From: Betaproteobacteria bacterium
GTDB taxonomy: Bacteria > Pseudomonadota > Gammaproteobacteria > Burkholderiales > Rhodocyclaceae
NCBI GenBank assembly: GCA_009779265.1
Contig: WREP01000002.1
Coordinates: forward strand, 1-64,000
Length of the DNA stretch: 64,000 nt
Direction of reading: 5' to 3'
The translations under genes and the position numbers were made by a program. Of the stretch, positions 49,669-59,212 are shown piece by piece. Each line of letters starts with the position of its first letter. Within the stretch, counting starts at the first letter, position 1. The notes under the pieces are model-generated. The model was not told where the DNA came from and ran no database searches. It saw only the letters and a list, made by a program, of their open reading frames with translations.

Positions 49669-50915
49669 GGCTGTTCCTGTTCCGACTTGCCGACCAGTAA
49701 GGACCAGGGTTTGGCGCTTTCGCCAGCGCGGTGGATGGCGATGGTGGCGATGACGGCGCCCAGCACTTCCATGAGCAGGATAGCGGGCAGGGCGATGCCG
49801 GCGATCAGGTGGCCCGTGGCTGCCGAGGCCACGACAAACTGCGAGGCGACGAGCAGGGAGATGGCGGACATGGGCATCAGCGCGCAGTTCACGCACAGAG
49901 CCTGGCGCCAGCTCGCGCCGCTGCCCACGTTGCCGAGGCCAACGCCAACGGCCTTGGCCAGCAGGCGCGCGGCGATGAGCGCCAGCGCGGCGCCGGCCAC
50001 GGGGCCGCTCCATTCGGCCTGAGCGGCGACGGTGGCAACGAGGACGAGAATCAGCATGGTGAGCAGCGATGAGGCAGCGCCCAATTGGCGCGGCCAGGCC
50101 CAGGGACGCGGCTGCGACTGTCTGAGCAGTATGCCGCCCAAGAGCGCCGCCAGCGGCGCGGAGCCGCCCAGATGGGCGGCGATCGCCGTGCCGGCGGCGA
50201 TCAGGGCCAGCAGCAGGATGGCGGTGTTTTCGCTGGCGGGACTCATGACGCGCAGCGCGAGGCGCAGCGCCAGCGCCAGCAGCAGGCCGATGGCGACGGA
50301 GACGCCGAGCGCCAGCAGCACCGCGCCTGCCGCGCCGATCCAGCCGGCATCGGGATGGCGGATCAACTCGGCTTGCGCGCAACCCAGCGTCAGCGCGTAC
50401 AGCGACGACAGCGTGACCAGCACGATGGCGCGCTCCGTCACTAGCCCGGCGGCGCGGGTGTCGGCCACCACGCGTCCCAGCACGGCAGGCGAAGCGGCCA
50501 TGGCCACCAAGGCCAGCGGGCTGGCGACAGCCGCAGGCAGATCCAGCCAGAGCATGGTCTGGTACACGGCGAACCAGGTGAGCGCGGATTCGGCGACGCT
50601 CTGCACCAGCACCATCGGGTTGTGGCCAAACCAGCGCAGCGGAATGCGCCCGCCCGCCTCGAACAGCACCACGGCCACGCCCAGTTCCACCAGGAACAGG
50701 CCGACGCCCTGCAAGGGCCAGCCGACGCCACCAAAGCCCAGAAAGCCGGCGATAGCGCCCACCAGCGTGTAGCCCACCACCTTGGGCAGGCCGCTGTGGC
50801 GCTGCACCAGATGGCCCGTCAGGGTGGCGGCGGCCAGCAACAGGGACCATTGCACGGTGGGAAATCCCGCCGATGGCCGCAGCCACTGGGTCCAAAGATT
50901 CATCAGTTCGCTCAT
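49665..50915 (-). CDS. CPA2-family cation/proton antiporter (Kef-like)
   Basis: This is a 416-residue integral membrane protein with about 12 helices and the Na+/H+ exchanger fold ([53 protein letters not shown]). No C-terminal RCK/TrkA-N domain is present, unlike KefB/C. Coupling to the glutathione-synthesis-like ybdK gene is suggestive because Kef systems are gated by glutathione adducts; this link is inference. Confidence 0.83.
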   Translation of the reverse strand: MSELMNLWTQWLRPSAGFPTVQWSLLLAAATLTGHLVQRHSGLPKVVGYTLVGAIAGFLGFGGVGWPLQGVGLFLVELGVAVVLFEAGGRIPLRWFGHNPMVLVQSVAESALTWFAVYQTMLWLDLPAAVASPLALVAMAASPAVLGRVVADTRAAGLVTERAIVLVTLSSLYALTLGCAQAELIRHPDAGWIGAAGAVLLALGVSVAIGLLLALALRLALRVMSPASENTAILLLALIAAGTAIAAHLGGSAPLAALLGGILLRQSQPRPWAWPRQLGAASSLLTMLILVLVATVAAQAEWSGPVAGAALALIAARLLAKAVGVGLGNVGSGASWRQALCVNCALMPMSAISLLVASQFVVASAATGHLIAGIALPAILLMEVLGAVIATIAIHRAGESAKPWSLLVGKSEQEQP

Positions 50916-51113
50916 GTCTACCGGACGTCCTCCCTCGCGCGCGGGCTACCAACCCGCCGCCGCGTACAAACCACGGCCTTATCGTTATCCATCGCGCCGT
51001 CCGTCAGCCTTGCAACGGGGACAAAGCATCATTCCGGCAAGCGGCCTTGCCGGGTCACTGGCAACATCCCGCCCCGGGCAACGCGCCGATGCGGGAAAAG
51101 AAGGAAGTTGTGC

Positions 51114-51959
51114 TCAGGCCGCCAGCGCGGCCCGCACTTCGTTGATGTCGTTGTCGGCTTCGCCTAGCAGATCGGCGAAGCGTTGACGATCGGTCGCGGC
51201 CTGCTCGCCCTGGGCCATGTCTGCCTCCGTCGGCAAACCATATCCCGACTCGGCGGCCAGCAGGTTGGCGAAATACAGGATGTCGCACAGCTTGGCCGGC
51301 GCCTCCACGTTCTGCGGTTGACCGCGACCACGGATGGCTTCGGTCAGTTCTTCCGGCAAACCGAGAATATGCAGCAGGCTCTCGCCGATACTTTCATGCC
51401 AGCCGCGGAGCAGATCCAGAATGACAGCGCGGTCGTCATGGTATTGGGGATAGTCGGCGGCGCGGAACAGCAGATAGAAGATGCCGATATCCTGAACCAG
51501 GCCAGCCAGCATCGCCTCCTCCGGCTTGACATGGCCAATACGGCGGGCCAGCACGCGAGCAATGGCCGCCACGTGCAGCGAATGTTCCCATGTCTTGTGG
51601 CCGATATCTTCGTAGGCCGCCAGATTGCGCGACTTGAGCATCTGATCCATGGCCACCGCCAGCGAAGTGGTTCGCACCGCCTCGAAACCAAGGCGGGCAA
51701 CGGCCGTGGTCAGGTCGCTGACCTTCTTGCCCAAGGGGTTGTAGGCAACCGAATTGGCCAGACGCAACAGCTTGCTGGAAATCAAAGGCTCAACGCCAAT
51801 CACCTGGACGACGCGCTCCAGATTCACCCACGGATTTTTCAGCGTATTACGGACGAGAATCGCCGCATCCATGCAGGTCGGAAAATTGATGTCGCCGGAC
51901 AGATCGCGGGCGATGTCTTCGAGAATGGGAAAGTGGGTGCGTGGGTCGATGACAGGCAT
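51114..51959 (-). CDS. HDOD-domain signalling protein
   Basis: This is a 281-residue protein made mostly of one HDOD domain (about residues 25-240: NPWVNLERVVQVIGVEPLIS, SVAYNPLGKKVSDLTTAVAR, AMLAGLVQDIGIFYLL). HDOD proteins lack most HD catalytic residues and act in regulation. The ATG at 51959 (MPVIDPRTHFP) was chosen; the frame remains open to 52067 and a 47-codon ORF lies just upstream. A frameshift joining them is possible. Confidence 0.8.
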   Translation of the reverse strand: MPVIDPRTHFPILEDIARDLSGDINFPTCMDAAILVRNTLKNPWVNLERVVQVIGVEPLISSKLLRLANSVAYNPLGKKVSDLTTAVARLGFEAVRTTSLAVAMDQMLKSRNLAAYEDIGHKTWEHSLHVAAIARVLARRIGHVKPEEAMLAGLVQDIGIFYLLFRAADYPQYHDDRAVILDLLRGWHESIGESLLHILGLPEELTEAIRGRGQPQNVEAPAKLCDILYFANLLAAESGYGLPTEADMAQGEQAATDRQRFADLLGEADNDINEVRAALAA

Positions 51960-51975
51960 AGGAAGGTGGACAGCC

Positions 51976-52119
51976 TTAGCTGGCGATGCGCCGCTGCTCG
52001 ACCGGGGCTGAAACAGCCCCGCCAGCACGCCCGGCATGAGTAGGGAAAACGGCGTCGCCGGGCGCACGAAGCGCCACGGGGCGATGCTTTTCAGCCAACC
52101 ACTGCGTCAGAGTTTTCAT
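51976..52119 (-). CDS. Small ORF (47 aa) ahead of the HDOD gene
   Basis: A 47-codon frame beginning MKTLTQWLAEKHRPVALRAP ends 16 bases before the HDOD start. Its amino-acid content is reasonable for a small soluble protein, but no domain is recognised. It may be a leader ORF, or the true N-terminus of the HDOD protein displaced by a frameshift. Confidence 0.3.
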   Translation of the reverse strand: MKTLTQWLAEKHRPVALRAPGDAVFPTHAGRAGGAVSAPVEQRRIAS

Positions 52120-52230
52120 GGGCTTATGGCGAGGTCGCTGCCGGAAAGGGCAGTTTAGCCGCATGCGCCACGGCTGCCAAGACCAGCCGTCGAAGCGCAC
52201 AACGACTGGCCGTTTTTTTCACGACATCGC

Positions 52231-52581
52231 TCAGGCCGCGAACGACGAGCCGCAACCGCAGGTCGACGTGGCATTCGGATTGCGAATCACGAACTGGGAA
52301 CCTTCCAGTCCTTCCGTATAGTCGATCTCGGCGCCAACCAGGTACTGATAGCTCATCGGATCAATCAGCAAAGTCACACCGCCCTTTTCCAGGGTCGTGT
52401 CGTCCTCGCTGACTTCTTCATCGAAGGTGAAACCGTACTGAAAGCCGGAACAACCGCCGCCGGTCACGAATACCCGCAGCTTCAACTGCGGATTGCCTTC
52501 CTCGTCGATCAATTCCCTGACCTTGGCGACGGCGCTGTCGGTAAAAACAAGCGGCGAGGCCACTTCGGCTGTTGTGTTCAT
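52231..52581 (-). CDS. erpA: Iron-sulfur cluster insertion protein ErpA
   Basis: ErpA is an A-type carrier that delivers Fe-S clusters to apo-proteins. The 116-residue protein has the three conserved cysteines: one in [13 protein letters not shown] and the pair in STCGCGSSF at the C-terminus. The N-terminus starts MNTTAEV; upstream in-frame sequence belongs to the bactofilin region. It lies 61 bases downstream of the bactofilin gene. Confidence 0.94.
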   Translation of the reverse strand: MNTTAEVASPLVFTDSAVAKVRELIDEEGNPQLKLRVFVTGGGCSGFQYGFTFDEEVSEDDTTLEKGGVTLLIDPMSYQYLVGAEIDYTEGLEGSQFVIRNPNATSTCGCGSSFAA

Positions 52582-52642
52582 TTGAAAACTCCCGAGAAAA
52601 ATCGTGGCGGATCGTGTGCGTCCGCAGCACGCGTTGCTTACT

Positions 52643-53035
52643 TTAGTTGGAGATACCCAGTTCGGGCTTGCTATCGCGGTGCACCATGCGCCCCTCGACG
52701 ACGGCCCCCTGATGCATCTCGATGACCGCGTATTCGATATCCCCCAGGATGCGCGCCTTGGACTGGATCTCCAGCGACTCGTCAACGACGACCGGCCCGA
52801 CCACAGTGCCGTTGGTCACCAGATGCGCGACATGCACGCCTCCCTCGATACGAGCATACTCACTCAGCACCAGCGTGGATGAACTTGCCCCTTCCACCGC
52901 CTCGACGCTACCAACAACCTCGCCATCGATACGCAAGCCGCCGGCAAACCGAATGCTGCCTTCCACCCGCGTGCCGACGCCGATCAGGCTATCGATGCGC
53001 CCCTGCGGCGCGTTGTCGCTTTTTTTCCCAAACAT
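52643..53035 (-). CDS. Bactofilin (polymer-forming)
   Basis: This is a 130-residue bactofilin, a nucleotide-independent cytoskeletal polymer with a right-handed beta-helix core made of short repeated strands ([21 protein letters not shown], then [20 protein letters not shown]). The termini are short and polar. It follows a membrane coiled-coil protein by eight bases; the pair may place the polymer at the inner membrane. Confidence 0.93.
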   Translation of the reverse strand: MFGKKSDNAPQGRIDSLIGVGTRVEGSIRFAGGLRIDGEVVGSVEAVEGASSSTLVLSEYARIEGGVHVAHLVTNGTVVGPVVVDESLEIQSKARILGDIEYAVIEMHQGAVVEGRMVHRDSKPELGISN

Positions 53036-53043
53036 CGCTTCTC

Positions 53044-53778
53044 CTAGAGTTGTGTCAAACGCTTGGTCATCAGTGTAGCACCCTGTAGAAGGCGTGCCTC
53101 GACGGCGGTCAGGCGCGCCCCGGCGGGCAGTTCGAACCCCCCCTCGCGGCGCAGGAAATGCTTGACGGTCAATTGATACTCTGGCGTCGCGTCGGCTTTT
53201 TCCGGCAGCGTCAACCGCTGCTCCGCGCCATCCAGCATATAGGTAATCAGCAGTTGCAAGCGACCAGCGAATTCGGGCTTCTGCCGGGTTGGCTGGAAAG
53301 CGATGAGCAAGCGATAACGGTAACGCCCGTCATCATCCTGCGTCACGCGAACGTTTTCCACACGCACAACCGCGTCTTCACCGACCACGGGAATCAGGCG
53401 CTCGAAGATCCGCATGTCTTCCTTCAGCGCCCCATTCTCCAACTCCAACTCCTTGATGCGCGAAAGTAGTTGGCGTTGCGCGGCAATTTCGATGCCGACC
53501 GCATTCTGCCGCGTTCCCGCCGTCAATCGCAAAGTCTCCAGTTCGTTCTGCTGCGCCTGAGCCAGCAAGCGCAATTCCTGCAACTCCCGGCCGGCCGCGC
53601 CGACCTCGTTATGTTGCACCAGCAACCAGGCGCCAGCGCCGATGAGCAGAATCAGCAGCAATCCTGGCAGCAGATACCACTGCCAGGGAACATGGCTACG
53701 CACCACCACGCGCGGCGCGGCAATACCGAAGAGGTTGCGGAAGTTGCGAAGTTTCAGGCTGACGGCAGAGGGCGGCAT
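53044..53778 (-). CDS. Membrane coiled-coil protein (DUF6776-like)
   Basis: This 244-residue protein has one transmembrane helix (about residues 35-55, LLPGLLLILLIGAGAWLLV), then a coiled coil (about 58-125, ELQELRLLAQAQQNELETL). A C-terminal beta-rich domain follows (YRYRLLIAFQPTRQKPEFAG). I associate this layout with DUF6776, found beside bactofilins in betaproteobacteria. Function unknown; a bactofilin membrane partner is the natural guess. Confidence 0.72.
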   Translation of the reverse strand: MPPSAVSLKLRNFRNLFGIAAPRVVVRSHVPWQWYLLPGLLLILLIGAGAWLLVQHNEVGAAGRELQELRLLAQAQQNELETLRLTAGTRQNAVGIEIAAQRQLLSRIKELELENGALKEDMRIFERLIPVVGEDAVVRVENVRVTQDDDGRYRYRLLIAFQPTRQKPEFAGRLQLLITYMLDGAEQRLTLPEKADATPEYQLTVKHFLRREGGFELPAGARLTAVEARLLQGATLMTKRLTQL

Positions 53779-53903
53779 GACTTGGCGAACACGAAGCTTG
53801 GAATTTCTCCCCGCGGAAATACGGGAGGGAAAGCCGCCAGAGACGGCCAGCAGTCCGGATGGCGAAGCCAGCCGCTTCCGGAGGCTGGATAATACCCCGC
53901 AAG

Positions 53904-53938
53904 CCCAAAAACAAAAAGGCCGCCAGCGGCGACCTTTC
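53904..53938 (-). terminator. Rho-independent terminator of rplM-rpsI
   Basis: On the minus strand the stem aaaggtcgcc / ggcggccttt (one G-T pair, three-base loop) is followed by a T-rich run (tttttgttttt). It begins 18 bases after the rpsI stop. Confidence 0.9.
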
Positions 53939-53955
53939 CTGATTGCGCAACGGAA

Positions 53956-54348
53956 TCAGCGCTTGGAGAACTGCTTGCGGCGACGGGACTTGTGGAAGCC
54001 AACCATCTTGCGCTCGACCTCGCGCGCATCGCGCGTCACGAAACCCGCCTTCGACAGCGCCGGCTTGAGCGCCGCATCGTATTCGATCAGGGCGCGCGTG
54101 ATGCCGTGGCGCACGGCGCCCGCCTGACCGGATTCGCCACCGCCAGTCACATTGACCTTGATGTCGAAGGCGTTCAGTTGGGAAACCAGATCCAGCGGCT
54201 GGCGCACGATCATGCGGCCGGTTTCGCGGGAGAAGAACTGGTCGACCGGCTTGCCATTGACAACGATGGCGCCGGAACCGCGCTTCATGAAGACACGGGC
54301 GACGGCGCTCTTGCGACGACCGGTACCGTAAAAATAGCTTTCAGCCAT
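53956..54348 (-). CDS. rpsI: 30S ribosomal protein S9
   Basis: S9 is a small-subunit protein whose basic C-terminal tail reaches the P-site tRNA. The 130-residue protein has [18 protein letters not shown] at the start and ends with the typical [11 protein letters not shown]. It lies nine bases after rplM in the universal rplM-rpsI order and is followed by a terminator. Confidence 0.98.
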   Translation of the reverse strand: MAESYFYGTGRRKSAVARVFMKRGSGAIVVNGKPVDQFFSRETGRMIVRQPLDLVSQLNAFDIKVNVTGGGESGQAGAVRHGITRALIEYDAALKPALSKAGFVTRDAREVERKMVGFHKSRRRKQFSKR

Positions 54349-54357
54349 GATGATCCC

Positions 54358-54786
54358 TTAGATTTCCAGAGCCTTCGGCTGCTGGGCGGTATGAGGATGT
54401 TGGTCGCCAGCGTAGCACTTCAGCTTCTTGAGCATGGCGTAACCCAGCGGCCCCTTCGGCAACATGCCCTTGACGGCGGTTTCGAGGGCGCGGCCCGGGA
54501 AACGCTGCTGCATTTTCCGGAAGTTGGTTTCGCGAATGCCGCCCGGATAACCGGTGTGGCGATAGTACTTCTTCTCATCGGCCTTGTTGCCGGTAACGGT
54601 GAGCTTATCGACATTGGTCACGACAATGAAGTCGCCGGTATCGACGTGCGGGGTATAGATGGCCTTGTGCTTGCCACGCAGGCGGCGAGCAATTTCGGTG
54701 GCGAGGCGGCCGAGCACTTTGTCCGTGGCGTCCACCACAAACCACTCGCGCTTCACCTCATGTGGCTTGGCGGAAAACGTTTTCAT
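54358..54786 (-). CDS. rplM: 50S ribosomal protein L13
   Basis: L13 is an early-assembly protein of the large subunit. The 142-residue sequence has [20 protein letters not shown] at the start, the [15 protein letters not shown] strand and [17 protein letters not shown], as in the family. It is the first gene of the rplM-rpsI operon. A good sigma-70 promoter lies 46-75 bases upstream of the ATG. Confidence 0.98.
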   Translation of the reverse strand: MKTFSAKPHEVKREWFVVDATDKVLGRLATEIARRLRGKHKAIYTPHVDTGDFIVVTNVDKLTVTGNKADEKKYYRHTGYPGGIRETNFRKMQQRFPGRALETAVKGMLPKGPLGYAMLKKLKCYAGDQHPHTAQQPKALEI

Positions 54787-54831
54787 GTGTGCCGTCCTGA
54801 AAATATGGGCGGGAATCGGAGAAAGGCGCGG

Positions 54832-54861
54832 ATTCTAGTTGAATCGCACGACAACTGTCAA
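54832..54861 (-). promoter_or_regulatory. rplM-rpsI promoter
   Basis: On the minus strand TTGACA (54856-54861) is a perfect -35 and TAGAAT (54832-54837) is a good -10, 18 bases apart. This predicts a leader of about 40 bases ahead of the rplM ATG. Confidence 0.85.
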
Positions 54862-54885
54862 TGCCTTTGCACCATTCATTGCATT

Positions 54886-54989
54886 AAAAAAAACGCGGCT
54901 CGCTGAGCCGCGCTAAATCCACACCAAAGGAGGAGGGTGGAGGAGACAACCTGAACGAGGCGTGCTGCAAGCGCACCTCAGTTCGTACC
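54886..54989 (-). ncRNA. Candidate small RNA with anti-Shine-Dalgarno motifs
   Basis: In a 463-base gap without any protein gene, the minus strand shows a promoter-like pair: TTGCAT (55019-55024) and CAGAAT (54996-55001), 17 bases apart. A stem-loop follows (54957-54979, gaggcgtgc / gcgcacctc), then a pyrimidine-rich single-stranded stretch tctcctccaccctcctcctt (54924-54945). A strong terminator comes last (54891-54913 stem, eight T). The repeated CCTCC units are complementary to Shine-Dalgarno sequences. The predicted transcript is about 100 nt and unrelated to the rplM transcript, which starts just past it. Confidence 0.6.
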
Positions 54990-55249
54990 GTGTGCATTCT
55001 GCCGGAAAGCGCAAGCGGATGCAAGCCATGTTTGTGCGACGCACAACACAAAATTAAATGCATGCATAATCAATTATTATTGATTGATGGCGCATGTTTT
55101 TAAAGCGATTTAATGCAACCACCGCACAAAACCCTCTCATGTTTAACAGTCCGCCCCGAGATTCTCGACGTCATCCCAAGGCATCCGGTTGCTGCACCGC
55201 AACAGCCCGGCACGGCCTTCCGCCCGGCGGGATTCGACCGCGATTGCGC

Positions 55250-55768
55250 TCAGCGGCCGCGCAACGCCTTCCTGGCCGCTTCGACGTTATCGGCGATGAC
55301 GCCGCCGATGCAGAAATAGTCGAGGAACAGCGCCGCGTGATAGCGATTGATGGCCTCGTCGTGGATCGGCTGCCACTCGGCGCGGCGCGCCTTCGACCAG
55401 GCGCCGTCGGCGCGGCCCGAGGCATAGATGCGCCACTGCCGCGTTTCGCAACGCATGCCTTCATAGGTGACGTTGCGCGCGCCGCCGGGCGTCAGCACCA
55501 CCAGCACGTAGCGGACGACGCCGTCGGCGTCGATGCGCAGGTTTTCGCTGTCGATGAAAAATTTGTTTTGCGCCACCTCGTTGAGATAGATGGCTTGCAG
55601 ATTGTGTTCGAGCGGCGCCGGCGGCAATTGGGTTTCGATTTCCTTCCAGCTCTTTGGCAGATAGTCGTCATCCGCCTCGCCATCCGCCGCTTGGGCGGGG
55701 ATAGCCGTCAGGACGCAGATCAGGGCTGCGCAGCACAGGGGCAGCCAGCGGCGCGGGGGCGTTATCAC
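55250..55768 (-). CDS. CNP1-like exported protein
   Basis: This 172-residue precursor has a signal peptide (WLPLCCAALICVLTAIPAQAA) and a compact domain with CETRQWRIYASGRADGAW, which I recognise as the CNP1-like family first noted in Neisseria and common in betaproteobacteria. The function is not established. It starts with GTG one base after the rppH stop (TGATGTG). No terminator is seen directly behind it before the small-RNA region. Confidence 0.8.
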   Translation of the reverse strand: MITPPRRWLPLCCAALICVLTAIPAQAADGEADDDYLPKSWKEIETQLPPAPLEHNLQAIYLNEVAQNKFFIDSENLRIDADGVVRYVLVVLTPGGARNVTYEGMRCETRQWRIYASGRADGAWSKARRAEWQPIHDEAINRYHAALFLDYFCIGGVIADNVEAARKALRGR

Positions 55769-55769
55769 A

Positions 55770-56309
55770 TCACTCTCCTTCGGCTTTGGCCGAATGATGG
55801 GCGGGATTGGCGCCCCGCCGATGCCGACCGCGGCGGTCGACGTCGAGGAAGCGCATCAGCTCGGCTAGGGCCTGCTCGTAGACGCCGCGCTTGAACTCGA
55901 TCACCGCGTCGAGCGGCACCCAGTAATCATTCCAGCGCCAGGCATCGAATTCCGGTTTATTGGTCGCCCGCAGGCTGACATCGTTGTCGCGCCCGACAAG
56001 GCGCAACAGGAACCAGATCTGTTTTTGCCCCTTATAGGAGCCGCGCCATTCGCGTTTGATCCAATGTGTCGGCACTTCATAACGCAACCAACCCTTGGTT
56101 CGTCCGAGAACGCGCACATGCTCCGGCAGAAGCCCGACTTCCTCGTGCAGTTCGCGGTACATGGCCTGCTCCGGCGATTCGCCGCGCTTGATGCCGCCTT
56201 GCGGAAACTGCCAGGAATGCTCCCGTATGCGCTTACCCCAGAAAACCTCGTTTTTGGCGTTACAAAGAATGATGCCGACGTTCGGGCGAAAGCCTTCGCG
56301 GTCGAGCAT
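55770..56309 (-). CDS. rppH: RNA pyrophosphohydrolase RppH
   Basis: RppH removes pyrophosphate from 5'-triphosphate mRNA ends and triggers decay. The 179-residue protein starts [17 protein letters not shown] and has the Nudix box [20 protein letters not shown] followed by VGL. The C-terminal tail is basic and histidine-rich. The longer upstream frame is antisense to proS. It is divergent from proS (117 bases apart), a conserved arrangement. Confidence 0.94.
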   Translation of the reverse strand: MLDREGFRPNVGIILCNAKNEVFWGKRIREHSWQFPQGGIKRGESPEQAMYRELHEEVGLLPEHVRVLGRTKGWLRYEVPTHWIKREWRGSYKGQKQIWFLLRLVGRDNDVSLRATNKPEFDAWRWNDYWVPLDAVIEFKRGVYEQALAELMRFLDVDRRGRHRRGANPAHHSAKAEGE

Positions 56310-56426
56310 GAGAATCCTGCAAAAATAAAAAGTTACCTCGATTCTTTCACAAAGGCCGTCCAGGTGCAAAGCGAAGCGCCCCCAGCGTGTAAAATCGCCT
56401 TTTTTCAACGAATTCAAGAGCATCCC

Positions 56427-58157
56427 ATGCGCACTTCGCGGTTCTTTTTCACCACTCTCAAGGAAGCCCCCGCCGACGCCGAAGTCGTCAGCCAGAAATT
56501 GATGCTGCGCGCCGGCTACATCAAGCGGGCGGCGGCCGGCATCTATACCTGGATGCCGTTGGGCCTGCGCGTGTTGCGCAAGGTGGAAAACATCGTGCGC
56601 GAGGAAATGAACCGGGCCGGGGCGCTGGAATTGCTGATGCCGGCGGTGCAGCCCTTCGAGTTGTGGGAAGAGTCGGGGCGCGGCCCGGCCTACGGCCCCG
56701 AATTGCTGCGCTTCAAGGATCGCCACCAGCGCGATTTCGTCATCGGGCCGACGCACGAGGAAGTCATCACCGATGTGGTGCGCCGCGATGTCAAAAGCTA
56801 TCGCCAGTTGCCGATTCACCTGTACCAGATACAGAGCAAGTTCCGCGACGAAATCCGCCCGCGCTTCGGCGTCATGCGCGGCCGCGAGTTTTTGATGAAG
56901 GACGGCTATTCCTTCCATGCCTCGTTCGCCGATTTGCAGCGCGAATACGACAACATGTACGCCACCTATAGCCGCATCTTCACCCGCCTCGGCCTGAAGT
57001 TCCGCGCCGTGGCCGCCGATACCGGCGCCATCGGCGGCACCGGCTCGCACGAATTCCACGTCCTGGCCGATTCCGGCGAGGACGCCATCGCTTACTGCGC
57101 GCAATCCGCTTACGCGGCCAATGTCGAACTGGCCGAAGCCCTGGCGCCAGCCGCGCCGCGCGCGGCGGCGACCACAGCCATGAACAAGGTGGCGACGCCG
57201 GGCAAGACCGCCTGCGCCGAAGTCGCCGAATTTCTCGGCGTCGGGTTGGAGCGCATCGTCAAGTCCATCGCCGTCGTCACTGAGCCGGAGGACGGCGGCA
57301 AGACCTTCGCCCTCCTGCTGCTGCGCGGCGACCACGAGCTGAACGAGGTCAAGGCCGGCAAGCTGGCGGCGCTCGCGCCCTTCCGCTTCGCCAGCGAGAC
57401 GGAAGTTGAGGAACATCTCGGCTGCAAACCCGGCTACATCGGCCCGGTCCTTGGTGGCGGGCGCAACATCCGCGTCATCGCCGACCGCAGCGTCGCCGCC
57501 ATGAGCGATTTCATCTGCGGCGCCAACGAGGGCGGCCATCACCTGTTCGGCGTCAATTTCGCCCGCGACTTGCCAGAGCCGGAAGTGGCCGATTTGCGCC
57601 AGGTCGTCGCTGGCGATCCGTCGCCCGATGGCCAAGGGCAACTGGACATTCTGCGCGGCATCGAGGTCGGCCATATCTTCCAGTTGCGCCAGAAATACGC
57701 CGCGGCGCTCAACTGCGCCTACCTCGACGAAAACGGCAAGAGCCAGATCATGGAAATGGGCTGCTACGGTATCGGCGTTTCGCGCATTGTCGGCGCCGCC
57801 ATCGAACAGGGCAACGACGAACGGGGCATCGTCCTGCCCGCCGCCATCGCCCCCTTCGACGTTTGCATCGTGCCCATGGGCTATCACAAGAGCGATGCCG
57901 TCAGGGCCGAGGCCGACCGGCTGTACGAAACCCTTGCCGCCGCCGCCATCGACGCCGTGCTCGACGACCGCAACGAGCGCCCCGGCGTCATGTTCGCCGA
58001 CATGGAACTGATCGGCATTCCGCACCGCATCGTGATCGGCGAGCGCGGCCTGAAAGACGGCCAAGTCGAATACAAGGGGCGTCAGGATGGCGAGGCGACG
58101 ATGCTGGCCGCCGACGACATCCTCGCCTTCATCCAGAAGAAGCTGTGCGCCGGCTGA
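56427..58157 (+). CDS. proS: Prolyl-tRNA synthetase (bacterial type with editing domain)
   Basis: ProS charges tRNA-Pro. The 576-residue class II enzyme begins [15 protein letters not shown]. Motif 2 is [20 protein letters not shown], and a YbaK-like editing insertion (about residues 225-385, with [21 protein letters not shown]) precedes motif 3 and the anticodon-binding domain. The ATG at 56427 was chosen. It overlaps the following transglycosylase gene by 13 bases. Confidence 0.96.
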   Translation: MRTSRFFFTTLKEAPADAEVVSQKLMLRAGYIKRAAAGIYTWMPLGLRVLRKVENIVREEMNRAGALELLMPAVQPFELWEESGRGPAYGPELLRFKDRHQRDFVIGPTHEEVITDVVRRDVKSYRQLPIHLYQIQSKFRDEIRPRFGVMRGREFLMKDGYSFHASFADLQREYDNMYATYSRIFTRLGLKFRAVAADTGAIGGTGSHEFHVLADSGEDAIAYCAQSAYAANVELAEALAPAAPRAAATTAMNKVATPGKTACAEVAEFLGVGLERIVKSIAVVTEPEDGGKTFALLLLRGDHELNEVKAGKLAALAPFRFASETEVEEHLGCKPGYIGPVLGGGRNIRVIADRSVAAMSDFICGANEGGHHLFGVNFARDLPEPEVADLRQVVAGDPSPDGQGQLDILRGIEVGHIFQLRQKYAAALNCAYLDENGKSQIMEMGCYGIGVSRIVGAAIEQGNDERGIVLPAAIAPFDVCIVPMGYHKSDAVRAEADRLYETLAAAAIDAVLDDRNERPGVMFADMELIGIPHRIVIGERGLKDGQVEYKGRQDGEATMLAADDILAFIQKKLCAG

Positions 58158-58762
58158 TCGCCGCGCTGTGCGGCGCGCTGTTATTGAGCAATACGGCCCA
58201 CGCCGGTGCGCAGAAATACGAACCGCTGTCGGCCAGCGTCAAGGCGGCCCTGCACAAAGCGGTATCCGACAGCCGCCCTAGCGTCAGTTCCTTCAAGACG
58301 CCGCTGGAAGCCGCCGACTGGCTGGGCGAAATGTCCCGCCGTCTGGAAAAACGCATCGTCAACCGCGAATACCGCATCGACCTGCTGCGCAGCGTGCATT
58401 ACGAAGCCACCCGCGCCGGCCTCGATCCGCAACTGGTTCTGGGCCTGATCCAGGTCGAGTCGGGCTTTCGCAAATACGCCGTATCCTCGGCCGGCGCCCG
58501 CGGCTACATGCAGGTGATGCCGTTTTGGGTCAAGCTGATCGGCAGCCCCGGCGATTCGCTGTTCGACCTGCGCACCAACCTGCGCTACGGCTGCACCATC
58601 CTGCGCCACTATCTGGATATCGAGAAAGGCGACCTGTTCCGCGCCCTGGGTCGCTACAACGGCAGTCTCGGCAAAGCCGAGTATCCCAACCTGGTTCGCG
58701 CCGCCTGGCAGAATCAGTGGAATTACGTCAAGCCGCCGCCGCTGGCGCGGGGCGGCGATTAA
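58145..58762 (+). CDS. Lytic transglycosylase (SLT domain)
   Basis: This 205-residue periplasmic enzyme should cleave the glycan strand of peptidoglycan. A signal peptide ([17 protein letters not shown]) is followed by a helical region and the SLT domain, with the catalytic glutamate in [19 protein letters not shown] and GYMQVMPFW downstream. The GTG at 58145 gives this signal peptide and overlaps the proS end by 13 bases. In-frame upstream sequence is out-of-frame proS. Confidence 0.88.
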   Translation: MRRLIAALCGALLLSNTAHAGAQKYEPLSASVKAALHKAVSDSRPSVSSFKTPLEAADWLGEMSRRLEKRIVNREYRIDLLRSVHYEATRAGLDPQLVLGLIQVESGFRKYAVSSAGARGYMQVMPFWVKLIGSPGDSLFDLRTNLRYGCTILRHYLDIEKGDLFRALGRYNGSLGKAEYPNLVRAAWQNQWNYVKPPPLARGGD

Positions 58763-58814
58763 ACCGCTCGCATTTGATCCAGCCACCGCAGCGCCATAGG
58801 CTGGGATGGAACGA

Positions 58815-58929
58815 AGGGCCATAGGCCATAGGTTGGGGTGAGCTTGCGAACCCCAACATTGGGTGGTTCCGACATCGCGCCGGGATTATCGTTCGGGTGT
58901 TGTGTTGGGGTTCGCTGGCGCTCACCCCA
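58815..58929. repeat. Palindromic repeat interrupted by the IS element
   Basis: Two arms face each other: ggttggggtgagcttgcgaa (58831) with ccccaac, and gttggggttcgctggcgctc (58904) with acccca. The left arm continues outward as ccataggccatagg. The matching outer part of the right arm, cctatggccctatggcc, is found only at 60364-60380, on the far side of the IS. The element therefore landed inside the palindrome. Confidence 0.8.
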
Positions 58930-58936
58930 GCTATAT

Positions 58937-59212
58937 GAACGCCTCCCGTTTGTGCAAGCAAAGTTTTGTTTTGACTGACAGGAAGGATTGCAGCTCTATA
59001 TCCGGCCTTCAAAGCAGTAAGTCTTTCCACTGCTGGCCCTGATGAATTCCGCTGACCCACGCCTCATTCCTACGGCGAACTCGAAGTTCGGGTTGGGGTT
59101 CAGGTTTTGTGGATCCCGGTCTGACCTGTCTTTGTCATCACTGACGTTGCCTGCGCAACTCGTTGGCAATTACCCTTCAAAAACTGAACAGTGCCCTGTC
59201 TTCGTGATCCAG
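58937..59212 (-). ncRNA. Candidate bridge/seeker RNA of the IS element
   Basis: IS110-family recombinases are known to use an element-encoded RNA whose internal loops pair with target and donor DNA. On the minus strand this region shows a stem (59054-59060 with 59109-59115) closing an internal loop capped by a perfect 6-bp hairpin (59076-59090). One loop strand (59064-59075, tcattcctacgg on the plus strand) matches the right junction at 60359-60370 in 11 of 12 bases. The other (59091-59100, ggttggggtt) matches the target palindrome at 58831. Further hairpins surround it. Confidence 0.6.

Noticed and set aside
48547..50952. 801-codon frame spanning ybdK and the antiporter gene
   Set aside because: The N-terminal 430 codons are Arg/Gly-rich shadow translation of the antiporter, which is itself clearly coding in another frame.
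58763..59212. Protein gene in the gap between the transglycosylase and the transposase
   Set aside because: Only short frames without ribosome-binding sites occur. The region is explained by the palindrome and the IS non-coding end.
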